The notes beneath the pieces were generated by a model. The model was not told the origin of the DNA and searched no databases. It worked only from the letters and a program-made list of their open reading frames with translations. DNA of 64,000 nucleotides from Bianquea renquensis (GTDB lineage: Bacteria > Bacillota > Clostridia > Lachnospirales > Bianqueaceae), in the NCBI RefSeq assembly GCF_014384895.1, contig NZ_JACRSQ010000003.1, positions 1 through 64,000 on the forward strand, given 5' to 3'. Of this stretch, positions 24,546-32,691 are shown piece by piece. Numbering within the stretch: position 1 is the stretch's first letter; each line of letters begins with the position of its first letter. A program made the translations under genes and the position numbers.

Positions 24546-24677
24546 GCGTACTCTCCTCCCGTTTTAGGGCCGTCGCCCGTAGGTTTAGCCATGCAGTTTA
24601 CCGCCGCCAGCATGTTTCTGGGCAATAAAAAATCACCTTGCCATACCGAACTAGGCGATTTTTCAGTCTCAACAGTT

Positions 24678-25844
24678 TTACATCTGTGATGCCGCTGAAA
24701 TACCTGCTTTAGCCGTTGACTCATCTTCGCCAAAATACCATTTGCGCAATTCCCACTTCTGCATAATGCCAGCCGCCACCAGCTGGAGTTTTTGTGATAG
24801 TTCTGATTGCTGGTCTTTGATCCTGCTTTCATCAAAGGTAATCTTAATACCCGCTTCAAAGGGATCCGCACCGATTAGATGCAGAATTGCTTGCACCATA
24901 GTTCTGAGCGCCCTCTTCAGCACGACCTCATTCTTTCTCAGATTCCGATATAGATCGGATTGTTCTGATATCGCTCCTGTCGCGGTTTTTATGCAGCCCC
25001 CCTCAAAGTCATACCAAGTATTCCCCAGCCCACACTTGACGGACAGTCGATTCAGCCTTGCCTTTAACTCCGTATCCTTGTCCTCGAAGCTATCATCGGC
25101 CAGGTCCAGACCCTTAAGAATCTCGATTGCATTTGCATAGACAGATATACCCATGGGGTTGTCCAAATCGATACAGTTGATGGAGCTAGGCGTGACAATT
25201 TGAAACATGGGCAATGTGGATCCCGTCTTCCACTCCGGTTCGATTCCTTTGGGGAGCTCCATCTCCTTAAATCCTTCTCTGGAAAACAGTTTATTTTTGA
25301 CAGTATATTGACCGTTCTCCACCACGTGAAGGTTTACATACACGCAGCGCTCTCCGTCCATGATTTTGTCCGATACAAAGGCACATTCTGTGATCTCCCC
25401 ATTATCCCAAGACAGCGGATAGATCCTATTTGCGCGGACATAATCTAAGGCAACGTCTCCATCCGCTAAGTATTCCACAATCGCGCCAGTTCCCAGGGCA
25501 TTTGTTAGCTCTACGAGTTGATTTGCCCGCACTGGAAAATTGTTTCGATCCAATATGGCTTGCACCTGTCTGTCTAACGCTGGGTCGCTGACTGTGATTT
25601 CCACCTTTTCATTTAGTTCCAGATTCGCCCAATCCTCTGCAACTTTTTTGGCCATGTTTACGCCATCGCGCTGACGGCTACCTTTTTCCTCGCCATTGTC
25701 CTGTTTGCCGCTATGAAATTCTTTTCCCTTACCCTGATACCATTTCAGCCATAGCTCAATCTGCTGATAAAATGCAGGGGATACCAACGTGTATCCCTGC
25801 TTTTGTAAGTACTTACGGATATCTCCATTTTGTCGATTTTCCAA
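24678..25844 (-). pseudogene. Portal protein with internal deletion
   Basis: The 388 residues align by eye with putative A118/SPP1-type portals: N-terminal Q-G-Y-T-L-V, T-N-A-L-G-T-G-A near 115, D-N-P-M-G-I-S-V-Y-A-N near 225, then L-S-V-K-C-G-L-G-N-T-W-Y and K-T-A-T-x-x-I-S-E-Q-S-D-L-Y near 280. Between D-D-S-F and the K-C-G-L-G block, intact proteins have roughly 70-90 further residues that include the clip/crown loop region; here only about 17 remain (junction near 25085). The frame is kept. The start is TTG 25844 after AGGAGGCGG. A portal without this segment is unlikely to assemble. Confidence 0.65.
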
Positions 25845-25969
25845 CGCTCCGCCTCCTATACTGCGAAATACAGGATGTACCACAGAAAATGGGGGATATT
25901 CTTTTGATCACCCACTTTTTGATACTATCATTTTATCACGTGACCTCTGTGCTGTCAGTACCCAAAAAG

Positions 25970-26368
25970 TTACCTCTTTGGAGGGTTTCGGCAAGATATT
26001 TTTTTGATGTAGCCGTACTGATACCCCAACATCTCTGCGATCTCTCCCAAAGCGAGCCCCCGCACGTCCCGCAGATACACCACCTTGGCGGCCAGATCCC
26101 CTGTCTGCAATATCTCATCGTCTAAAAGATCATGGATCTGTTCAACGATCGCTCGTATCTTGTCCGCTTCCCCCTTGATCCCGCTGGCAAGTATAGAACT
26201 GACTAACACTTCATCAAATTTCTCAGCTAGACTGATTCTGTGATGCTGAACATCTCGGACTTGATCAAGGACACCTTGACTGGCTTTCTCCTCAGCAGCC
26301 TCCAATCCTTTAACGGTGGTGGCTAATTCCCAGCCCAGTGATATTAACAGCTCATTCTGTTTTGTCAA
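25970..26368 (-). CDS. Sigma-70 region 4/RinA-like phage late regulator
   Basis: The 132-residue protein is helical and ends in a helix-turn-helix, Y-L-R-D-V-R-G-L-A-L-G-E-I-A-E-M-L-G-Y-Q-Y-G-Y-I-K-K-I, of the sigma region 4 kind. Phages of this type carry such a protein between replication and packaging genes, where it turns on the late operon. The start is TTG 26368, fixed by AAGGAGG eight bases before it. The terminase genes normally found next downstream are missing; the portal gene follows within 130 bases. Confidence 0.7.
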   Translation of the reverse strand: MTKQNELLISLGWELATTVKGLEAAEEKASQGVLDQVRDVQHHRISLAEKFDEVLVSSILASGIKGEADKIRAIVEQIHDLLDDEILQTGDLAAKVVYLRDVRGLALGEIAEMLGYQYGYIKKISCRNPPKR

Positions 26369-26417
26369 TTGGTATTCCTCCTTCCGCCATCCAAATCTTA
26401 TCATTTGGAATTGACTT

Positions 26418-26540
26418 CTATTCTGAACAGTTGATACATGGCAGAACCTTTATATACCCGTTGGAGCCTGTATAAATAACGGTTTCCATAAACTTAACCT
26501 TCGGAAGGTTCCCAGGGTTGCCTTTTTTATAAACGTCCAT
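26418..26540 (-). CDS. 40-residue phage protein with C-terminal CxxC
   Basis: ATG at 26538-26540 is preceded by AAAGGTG; the product has V-I-Y-T-G-S-N-G-Y-I-K-V-L-P-C-I-N-C-S-E at the end. It lies in the 250-base gap between the primase and the late regulator. The C-x-x-C end suggests a small metal- or nucleic-acid-binding protein. Coding status is likely but not certain. Confidence 0.4.
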   Translation of the reverse strand: MDVYKKGNPGNLPKVKFMETVIYTGSNGYIKVLPCINCSE

Positions 26541-26653
26541 ACGCCTGCACACCTTTTTCTAGTTGTTTCTAAATATTGGGGAACCCTAGGAATCTTAGAA
26601 AAAATGCAGTATATAGCTGAGCTTGAGAAGGTTCCTAGCAGTTCCTCCGTATA

Positions 26654-28720
26654 TTAAAAAAGAGTTTCATTGTAGCATTCCCAGAATGTATTTGGGCATC
26701 GCTCATAGCTAATCTGAGCTCCATACGTTCGGAATTTCTTTTTGCCGGGCATCCGCCGCCACCCTCTGATTGAATGCTGCATAATGTCATGAAGTTCATT
26801 GGATGTTCTCCGATCTGGCTTTGTAAACTCATTGTTTAGCGCCTCTTTGTATACCATGGCAATGCAGACATAGCGTTCCGTTGTATTGTCTAACCATTCC
26901 TGAATGATCCCCACACGCACATCTTCCTCGACAAAGCTGTTTTGTACCTCCTTGACTTCTTCTTGGAGATCACAGGGCAACACCAAGGCGGGATTCTCTG
27001 TGCGATAGATGTGAAAAGCCTCTGCCCAGGCCTGCCGAAATTCCTCTGCCACCTTATCGGGTTGTTCAAACATAGACCGTTTGGCGGCTCGCTTGTTTAC
27101 CAAGAGTGGTAAATACCGGCGATTGCCTGTCCGATCTGTCAAGAAGTGGCTGCTATTTGTTGTCCCAGCGAAGACGCAGACACGCGGCCGTTGCTCTGTT
27201 CTGCGGCCATACGGAGGGCGGTAAGTGTCCACTGTGGAAGTGATAAATGCTTTGATCGACTCGACCTGCTGCGCCTTTTTGACTGCCAACAATTCTGCCA
27301 ATTCTACAATCCACATTCCCCGCAATTTTTCCGCCGCCTTATCGCCATCGATTGTGTTGAAATTGTCATTATACCACTCATCCCTGCCTGCAAGGAGCTT
27401 GAAAAATGTCGATTTTCCAGCGCCCTGCTCGCCCACCAAAACCAGCATATAATCAAACTTGCAGCCAGGATGATAGGCACGATTGATCGCCCCCAACATA
27501 AAGAGTTTCATGCTTTCGACAGAGTACCGGCTTTTTGCCACACCTAAAAAATCTGGCAATAAGTTCTCTATATGAGGCTTCTGGTCCCATATGAGGCTTT
27601 CCAAGTAATCCGCCACGGGATTAAAAGGATGTTCATTTACGACAACCGTAAATGCCTCCATAATCTTCTCCATATTTTTAAGACCATACTTTCCCTCCAC
27701 ATAACACTTGAGATTGCTGTCATCCGCGTTGTTCCATTCTCGAAACTGAGTATTCGGACTCCAGGGGACCGCACCAAATATAAATGGGCTGTACGACAAT
27801 GTATTGTACCGGAGATGGTTCTTTAATGCAGGATCGTTTCGCAAAACCTCACATATATTTTCAATTGTCTGCTGAACCTTTCCGTTTTCGTCATAGCGGA
27901 GATTGACCGTTTGTTCCATACAAGGCTTTGGGGATTCCCATCTTTTAGAATTTACTATTTTTGTACCTTTCTCGTATTTCAAGGCGCTTTGAATGGTTTT
28001 TTCAAGTTCCTTTTCCGAGAGTGGCGGATCACAGCGCTTCTCGTTTTCAATCTGTATAGCGGCTATGATTGCTTCATCGCTAAACCCTTTTGACTGGAGA
28101 CTGCACGCAAACCGAAACATACTCTGATTCCGCTCGCCGGTCAGCACTTTTTCTGGCACAGCAAACCCGTTTGTGGGATACCGCCCATACTCAATCAGCT
28201 GATAGACCAGCTCATTGGCCGGCGCAATGGCGTACTCATCTGGGCTTTGTTCCCATTCGTAGGACATGCCATTGGGATGGATAGACGGTGGCGCAATGAT
28301 ATACCCCCCCTCTCCCCGCACATCGATTCCCTCCAGTACTTTGGCACGGTTTCCGACTCGTTGGGCGCCGCGATATAAAAGATGGTACCCTCCTCCCCCT
28401 GTGATAGACTGGATCGTTTCCGGTAGATGGCCATGCTTCTTCTCCCAATCACGCAAAGTTTGATAGCCGTCAATCCCCCTGTTGTCATCCACATCAAGAT
28501 CAATGACCAAGAGTCCATTGCTTTTGGCCCCTGTGGCGATTCCAATATTGGCGTTGGGCCATTTCTGCCACCAGCCTTTTACCACGGCGGCATCCGTCGT
28601 TGCATCTTTGCAGCCATTTTTCGTCAGAGGCGTCTTTCCTTTGTATACGACGGGAAATACGGCAAGACCCATATTGATATACTCAACGGCAGCTTGATAT
28701 GGCGTCTGTCTGCTCACCAT
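26654..28720 (-). CDS. Bifunctional primase-polymerase/VapE-type helicase
   Basis: The 688-residue protein joins a prim-pol domain (residues about 8-170: G-L-A-V-F-P-V near 20, I-D-L-D-V-D-D near 75 with catalytic acids, G-G-G-G-Y-H near 110), a primase C-terminal helical part (about 190-250) and a VirE/VapE P-loop ATPase with G-E-Q-G-A-G-K-S-T (Lys436). It starts replication of phage DNA by making a primer and loading or acting as helicase. Its ATG overlaps the end of the preceding gene by seven bases. Length and motifs are complete. Confidence 0.85.
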   Translation of the reverse strand: MVSRQTPYQAAVEYINMGLAVFPVVYKGKTPLTKNGCKDATTDAAVVKGWWQKWPNANIGIATGAKSNGLLVIDLDVDDNRGIDGYQTLRDWEKKHGHLPETIQSITGGGGYHLLYRGAQRVGNRAKVLEGIDVRGEGGYIIAPPSIHPNGMSYEWEQSPDEYAIAPANELVYQLIEYGRYPTNGFAVPEKVLTGERNQSMFRFACSLQSKGFSDEAIIAAIQIENEKRCDPPLSEKELEKTIQSALKYEKGTKIVNSKRWESPKPCMEQTVNLRYDENGKVQQTIENICEVLRNDPALKNHLRYNTLSYSPFIFGAVPWSPNTQFREWNNADDSNLKCYVEGKYGLKNMEKIMEAFTVVVNEHPFNPVADYLESLIWDQKPHIENLLPDFLGVAKSRYSVESMKLFMLGAINRAYHPGCKFDYMLVLVGEQGAGKSTFFKLLAGRDEWYNDNFNTIDGDKAAEKLRGMWIVELAELLAVKKAQQVESIKAFITSTVDTYRPPYGRRTEQRPRVCVFAGTTNSSHFLTDRTGNRRYLPLLVNKRAAKRSMFEQPDKVAEEFRQAWAEAFHIYRTENPALVLPCDLQEEVKEVQNSFVEEDVRVGIIQEWLDNTTERYVCIAMVYKEALNNEFTKPDRRTSNELHDIMQHSIRGWRRMPGKKKFRTYGAQISYERCPNTFWECYNETLF

Positions 28721-29238
28721 TTCGCATTTGCCTCTCTTCCAAGTGGCTTGTCGGCTGGCATTGTGTATTTCTTGTCGCGAATTGACATCACGTCAATTAA
28801 TCTATGGCAGGAGGTAATCCATCCTTTTCCATTGTCGTTCGCCCATTCTTTATTGATAAAGAGACCTCCGATGAATTTCCCAACTAGCTTTTTTTCATCC
28901 CAGTCAAAGTGGTAGCCGGGGTTGGACGCTTCAAATGCCTCCATGACGGCCTTGAACTTACGCTTCGTCCATGCGTCTTGTTCCGATCCATCATCGCGGG
29001 GCTCGAATAGATAGTAAGTCCCCCTCCATTTTCTGCTTTCCTGGATTTGATTCTCATAATCCTGTCTGTAAAAATCTTTATATTCGCCCTCTGCAATATC
29101 AAAACTAAATACCAAAGCTTCTCCATAGCTATTTGTGATCTCTTCCACATTCAAAATTTTCACGATGTACCCACCTCTGGGAAGTCTTTCTTTTTCTTTG
29201 TAGGTCTTTGTCTCGTTGTAATCGCTAAATCTTTTCAT
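28714..29238 (-). CDS. DUF669-family phage replication protein
   Basis: The 174-residue protein has the DUF669 hallmarks: R-L-P-R-G-G-Y near residue 15, a beta-rich OB-like middle and F-K-A-V-M-E-A-F-E-x-S-N-P-G-Y near 105. Family members lie in phage replication modules and are thought to bind single-stranded DNA. ATG 29238 is chosen for AAAGGAGG upstream. It is coupled to the primase gene. Confidence 0.75.
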   Translation of the reverse strand: MKRFSDYNETKTYKEKERLPRGGYIVKILNVEEITNSYGEALVFSFDIAEGEYKDFYRQDYENQIQESRKWRGTYYLFEPRDDGSEQDAWTKRKFKAVMEAFEASNPGYHFDWDEKKLVGKFIGGLFINKEWANDNGKGWITSCHRLIDVMSIRDKKYTMPADKPLGREANAKW

Positions 29239-29285
29239 TGCGCATCCTCCTTTGACACTATTTTTTATTTTCACATGGTTCTTTA

Positions 29286-29558
29286 TTAAACCCTTTGGCC
29301 GCTGCCTTGCCTGCTCTTCTCATTATCGCCCACTGCAAACAGATCGTTGGGAGTTACACCGAGTGCATTTGCAATTGGGACTATATATTCAGATCGAATT
29401 AGCTTTCTTCCATTAAGTAAATTACTAAAATCATTTTCGCTGAACCCTGACCTCTCCGTTATGGTTTTTTGCTTGACTCCCGTTTTGGTGATGATCGCTC
29501 GGATGTTTTCCGCAATGCAATTTTTATCCCCCGACATTTTGCCACCTCCCTCCGTCAA
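29286..29558 (-). CDS. Cro-like XRE regulator
   Basis: The 90-residue protein is little more than an XRE helix-turn-helix (I-T-K-T-G-V-K-Q-K-T-I-T-E-R-S-G-F-S near residues 20-40; L-L-N-G-R-K). It opens the early operon and diverges from the repressor gene at 29736, the normal cro/cI arrangement. Confidence 0.8.
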   Translation of the reverse strand: MTEGGGKMSGDKNCIAENIRAIITKTGVKQKTITERSGFSENDFSNLLNGRKLIRSEYIVPIANALGVTPNDLFAVGDNEKSRQGSGQRV

Positions 29559-29608
29559 GGACTAACCGTGCAACAGCCTGGTCATGCAGGCTTTTCACTT
29601 TGTATAAG

Positions 29609-29713
29609 TTTCTTGTACTTTTCAATGTTATCACAATTTTCTTGTACTGTCAATATAATTTCTCAAGAATTTTGTACTTTTCTATTGACTTCTCAAGAAT
29701 ATACTGATAAAAT
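29609..29713. promoter_or_regulatory. Divergent early and repressor promoters with an operator array
   Basis: Minus strand: TTGACA (29648-29653 complement), 17-base spacer, TAACAT (29625-29630 complement). Plus strand: TTGACT 29685-29690, 17-base spacer, TAAAAT 29708-29713. Between and over them lie TTTCTTGTACT at 29609-29619 and 29638-29648, and YTTCTCAAGAAT at 29659-29670 and 29689-29700. The pairs are spaced 29 and 30 bases, about three helical turns. These are the probable repressor and Cro sites. Confidence 0.7.
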
Positions 29714-29735
29714 CTTGTTACAAGGTGGTGTGAAC

Positions 29736-30251
29736 ATGAGCATAGGCAGTCGAATCAAAGAAGCGCGAAATACTATTGGGTTGACACAAGAGGAATTGGC
29801 AATGAAAATCGGCGTCACAAAAGGTGCCATAGCAAATTATGAAAATGAAGTGAGTACACCAAAAATTGAATTGATGTATAGATTATTTTCTGCGCTACAC
29901 TGTGATGCAAATTATCTGTATCAAGATGAAATGAGTCCAATAAGGGGATTCCACTTCTCTCTTTCTGAACAAACCCATATAAAAAAATACCGCGCTCTGG
30001 ACGAGCACGGTCAAAAAAATGTTGATCTTATACTGAATAGCGAATACGATCGTTGCACTAAGAACGAGCCGATTGTTCTCCGCGATGTTAAGCCAGAGCC
30101 AACAGTTCCTCGCGGATTTCGTGCTATCCCCACTCCCGATGTGGAAACAAAAGCCGCCCATATAAACACTGGACAGTCGCAGCCAACGCAAGAGCAGGTC
30201 GACGCAGCAGAAGCTCTAGCAGAAAAATTAAGACAAAAAAACGAACACTAG
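29736..30251 (+). CDS. CI-like XRE repressor
   Basis: The 171-residue protein has an N-terminal XRE domain (R-I-K-E-A-R-N-T-I-G-L-T-Q-E-E-L-A, residues 6-60) and a C-terminal half with no LexA-type Ser-Lys protease motif. It is followed by an ImmA/IrrE-like protein, so induction is likely by proteolysis of the ImmR kind and not by self-cleavage. AAGGTGG precedes ATG 29736. Confidence 0.85.
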   Translation: MSIGSRIKEARNTIGLTQEELAMKIGVTKGAIANYENEVSTPKIELMYRLFSALHCDANYLYQDEMSPIRGFHFSLSEQTHIKKYRALDEHGQKNVDLILNSEYDRCTKNEPIVLRDVKPEPTVPRGFRAIPTPDVETKAAHINTGQSQPTQEQVDAAEALAEKLRQKNEH

Positions 30252-30268
30252 ATAAAGGACGTGATCGA

Positions 30269-30751
30269 ATGTACAAGCATGAAGAAATCGCCACGGAGAT
30301 CACGGATGGAGGGGTACTTTATTCCGATACCGTTCATCTGGATGGAATGCAGGGATATTATAGTAACAAAAATAGGCGTCAGGCAATTTTAATTGATGCA
30401 AGACTGACCTACAGCGAAAAAGCAGTCGTCGCAGCGGAAGAGCTGGGCCATCATAAGACCAGCTCTGGAGATATTATACAGGACCGTAACAGTATCGAAT
30501 CGTGCCGTCAGGAGGAACAAGCCCTCCGTTGGGCTGTGGAGAGATTGATTCATCCAGAGGATTTCATTGGTGCCTTTAAATCCGGCGTGCGAAATCGCTA
30601 CGAATGCGCGGAGTTTTTCGGAGTGTCGATGGATTTCCTTGATCAGGCAGTGCGGATCTATCGGGCACGATATGGGTATAGCCTAAAAGTCAACAATGAA
30701 TATGAGCTAATATTTATACCGTATTTTATGGTGCACCGGATACTGCCGTGA
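30269..30751 (+). CDS. ImmA/IrrE-like metallopeptidase
   Basis: The 160-residue protein has the ImmA/IrrE outline: L-T-Y-S-E-K near residue 47, then A-A-E-E-L-G-H-H-K-T, the helix that in ImmA carries HExxH. Here the first motif position is Glu, not His, giving E-E-L-G-H-H, a variant common among clostridial phages. A later C-R-Q-E-E-Q-A-L-R-W motif supplies another conserved metal-side acid. It should degrade the upstream repressor on DNA damage. The gene is 17 bases after the repressor gene. Confidence 0.75.
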   Translation: MYKHEEIATEITDGGVLYSDTVHLDGMQGYYSNKNRRQAILIDARLTYSEKAVVAAEELGHHKTSSGDIIQDRNSIESCRQEEQALRWAVERLIHPEDFIGAFKSGVRNRYECAEFFGVSMDFLDQAVRIYRARYGYSLKVNNEYELIFIPYFMVHRILP

Positions 30752-30891
30752 TCTTTCCCTCCTATGGAGTTGAACATTCAGGCCACGAAGTGTCTAACCG
30801 CGAATCATTCAGAGTTCTGATGAGCCACTAGCGCACAGCAAGCCGCGGTGGGATAAACCATGGCCTCCCATTGGGCGCCCCATAAAAACAA

Positions 30892-30920
30892 GCCCTCTGG
30901 AATACCAGGGGGCATCGTTT
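30892..30920. terminator. Terminator at the right prophage edge
   Basis: GCCCTCTGG 30892-30900 and CCAGGGGGC 30905-30913 with a four-base loop, then ATCGTTTTT; an A-run lies on the other side, so it can act both ways. The rest of 30752-31105 holds no integrase or other recognisable gene apart from the peptide remnant. Confidence 0.75.
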
Positions 30921-30973
30921 TTATGGAACGGTCAAAGTCTGCTCAACATACTCTCAGACCGTAGCGGGATGAT

Positions 30974-31087
30974 TTATCTTGAAAAGCCTGTGCCACAAGA
31001 TGAACGTGCCGCCACGAGAATATCAGAGGATAACAAGCCGACATCTAAGGTATGGACAGTTGGTTTTTTCCATATAGGTATCTTCAC
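30974..31087 (-). pseudogene. Second W-x-K-P peptide, start codon unclear
   Basis: The frame begins at GTG 31087 and ends at TAA 30976-30974 (37 residues, M-K-I-P-I-W-K-K-P at the start and S-S-C-G-T-G near the end). From W it aligns without gaps to the peptide at 11366: W, K, P, L, L, I, R and S are shared at the same spacing. It follows the damaged regulator by 18 bases and is preceded by GAGGAG, but the codon at the position of the first copy's GTG is CCT. The start is therefore either the GTG inside the binding site or lost. Confidence 0.5.
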
Positions 31088-31105
31088 TCCTCGGCATAGA
31101 GATTC

Positions 31106-32029
31106 TCATACATTAGTCCGAAGTTCAAGTAAAATATTATCGACATAGTTTATAAAAGCAGATTTGGATTGAATAAAATACTCCGGGTTCAAGCGCAAAT
31201 AAATATCTGCGCCTACCCTTTTGACTCTGACAACGGCCACTTCCTCAACCAGATCCTCCACATATCGACCGATGGAGGAGCGAGATAAATGCAACTTTCT
31301 TGATAGCTGTGAAATCGTCATCTCCCTCTTACTCAGCTCGCGTATTATTTCAATCTTGGTATCATTGCCATAAGACTTGATCACGGAATATATGGTTATG
31401 TATTGGTAATTAATGGCTCGGAATAAAACATCTGAATAGTCACAGCCTAAAACGAAGGAAAAGGGTTTTTTCCCTTTCGTCGATCTCCTCATAATAAGAT
31501 ACTGATTCAGATAGCATACAGAATAGGTTTGACTCTCAAGATTAACTTCATTATCGATCATGCAAGCCCGTTTCACTTGACTTGAAGTATCTGCGGAGGT
31601 GAAGGTATGGATGATGTCAGCTTTATAACGCCTTCGCAATGCTTTCGCCTTCTGCCAAAAGGACCTTTTGCATATTGACATCCTCAAATGTACGGAGATA
31701 GTGAGTAACGACGTACTGTCTAAAAAAACGCTTGTCCTCAAGCTTTTGGAAAAAATCGGAGATTGAATCCCCAAAGAATTCTGTTTTTTCCAAAACCAAT
31801 TTTGTGAGAACACAATAATAGTGTTCACTGTAGTGAAAAAAAGGATAGAGAGAATCGGGAGGATTTGGAAGATTTTTTTGATCCGGAAAGAGTCGTAGTT
31901 ATACAAATATGCATCTGGCTTCTTGTGTGTAAGCGAACTCAGCATTGTTTCTACAGCCCTGCGATTAAAATATACCACATTATAAAATAAGGTATCATAG
32001 AGGATGCCAAGGGATTCATTGATATTCAC
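31106..32029 (-). pseudogene. Winged-helix regulator, damaged paralogue of 10299-11366
   Basis: The N-terminus (N-E-S-L-G-I-L-Y-D-T-L-F-Y) and the C-terminal winged helix (I-I-R-E-L-S-K-R-E-M-T-I-S-Q-L-S-R-K-L) match the intact copy. The middle does not in the open frame, but reading one base shifted after a seven-A run (31873-31879, complement) restores clear similarity (D-S-L-Y-P-F-F-H-Y, then D-S-I-S-D-F-F-Q-K-L-E-D-K and G-E-S-I-A-K-A-L). The shift is undone near 31620 at a deletion of about 40 codons. The frame thus stays open while the central domain is scrambled. GTG 32029 aligns with ATG 10299; the sequence upstream is also conserved. Confidence 0.7.
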
Positions 32030-32134
32030 ATTATTCACTCCAATCCACACAATATGGCTTAAAATTATCACAAAGATGTGAGTAATGCAAGAGCTTTACA
32101 ATTTTTATAATGGAAATCATTGCTGGATGTGATG

Positions 32135-32174
32135 AAAAAAGAACCCCATTTGGGGGCTCTATTCAAGGTCTAGC
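32135..32174. repeat. Copy 1 of a 40-bp direct repeat (Uma2 gene end and terminator)
   Basis: This segment matches 32652-32691 with one mismatch. The second copy contains the last codons of the Uma2 gene and its terminator hairpin (CCCC..GGGG plus T-run on the minus strand). This copy has no gene attached, so it is the stump of a lost Uma2-type gene or a recombination scar. The stretch 32175-32294 shows nothing recognisable. Confidence 0.65.
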
Positions 32175-32294
32175 TACTGACATACTAGTAATTATGCTAA
32201 TATAGCATCATAAAAAGTTAATGAATATAAAACGTTTGTCAACTAAACACAGGGCGGCACATAACCTGCGACCAGATGAGCCAATTTCTCGATT

Positions 32295-32651
32295 TCAAAT
32301 CGGGAAGAGGGGTATCGATGGTAAATGATGAAATGACTCTGGCTCACCTCGTCCTATCCGATGGGCTAAAGCCACTGGCCTCAAATTTGAGGGCACCTCC
32401 GCACGTTTAAGCGTATCATGGGCAATAGCGACGTCGCGGACCTTAAGAGGTTGTGAAGATTTCTGCATATCCTCTTTAGGGTGCTTTTCTCCATACATCT
32501 TTCCAGAATCAATTTGCCGTTCTTTCGCTTTCCTCTCCACTACTGATTTCAACCGCAGTGCCAGTTCTGCCCGCCGTTCTCGGTTCAGGATCGGGGTTGT
32601 AGCGGCACTTCTGACATTTGAATACGGAAGCGGGTAATTTATACCCCCCAA
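32295..32651 (-). pseudogene. ParB-like/replication protein remnant
   Basis: The central part (R-x-E-L-A-L-R-L-K..K-A-K-E-R-Q, then D-M-Q-K-S and A-H-D-T-L-K-R) resembles the region of ParB-like proteins of mobile elements that leads into V-S-H-D-T-I. Both ends are unlike that family and the partition nuclease motifs are missing. It is best read as a decayed fragment in a region of mobile-element debris. Confidence 0.35.
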
Positions 32652-32691
32652 AAAAAGAACCCCATTTTGGGGCTCTATTCAAGGTCTAGCT
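32652..32691. repeat. Copy 2 of the 40-bp direct repeat
   Basis: This copy covers the 3' end of the Uma2 gene and a hairpin (CCCCAAAATGGGG on the minus strand) followed by a T-run, so it also works as the Uma2 terminator. See 32135-32174. Confidence 0.65.

Larger units (their letters stand above)
11513..30913. mobile_element. Siphovirus-type prophage, defective or domesticated
   Basis: The block reads right to left as repressor region, replication proteins, a sigma-like late regulator, portal, scaffold, tail terminator, tail tube, two tail chaperones, tape measure, Dit, Tal, a structural/receptor protein, two membrane lysis proteins and an endolysin. No integrase, small or large terminase, head-morphogenesis protein, major capsid protein or head-tail connector could be found, and the portal lacks an internal segment. 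The limits are set at the outer terminators (11513 and 30913); attachment repeats were not found. It can hardly make virions unaided. Confidence 0.85.

Noticed and set aside
29469..29735. Extended repressor start 89 codons upstream
   Set aside because: The extension reads through both divergent promoters and the operator array; ATG 29736 with AAGGTGG begins the XRE domain.
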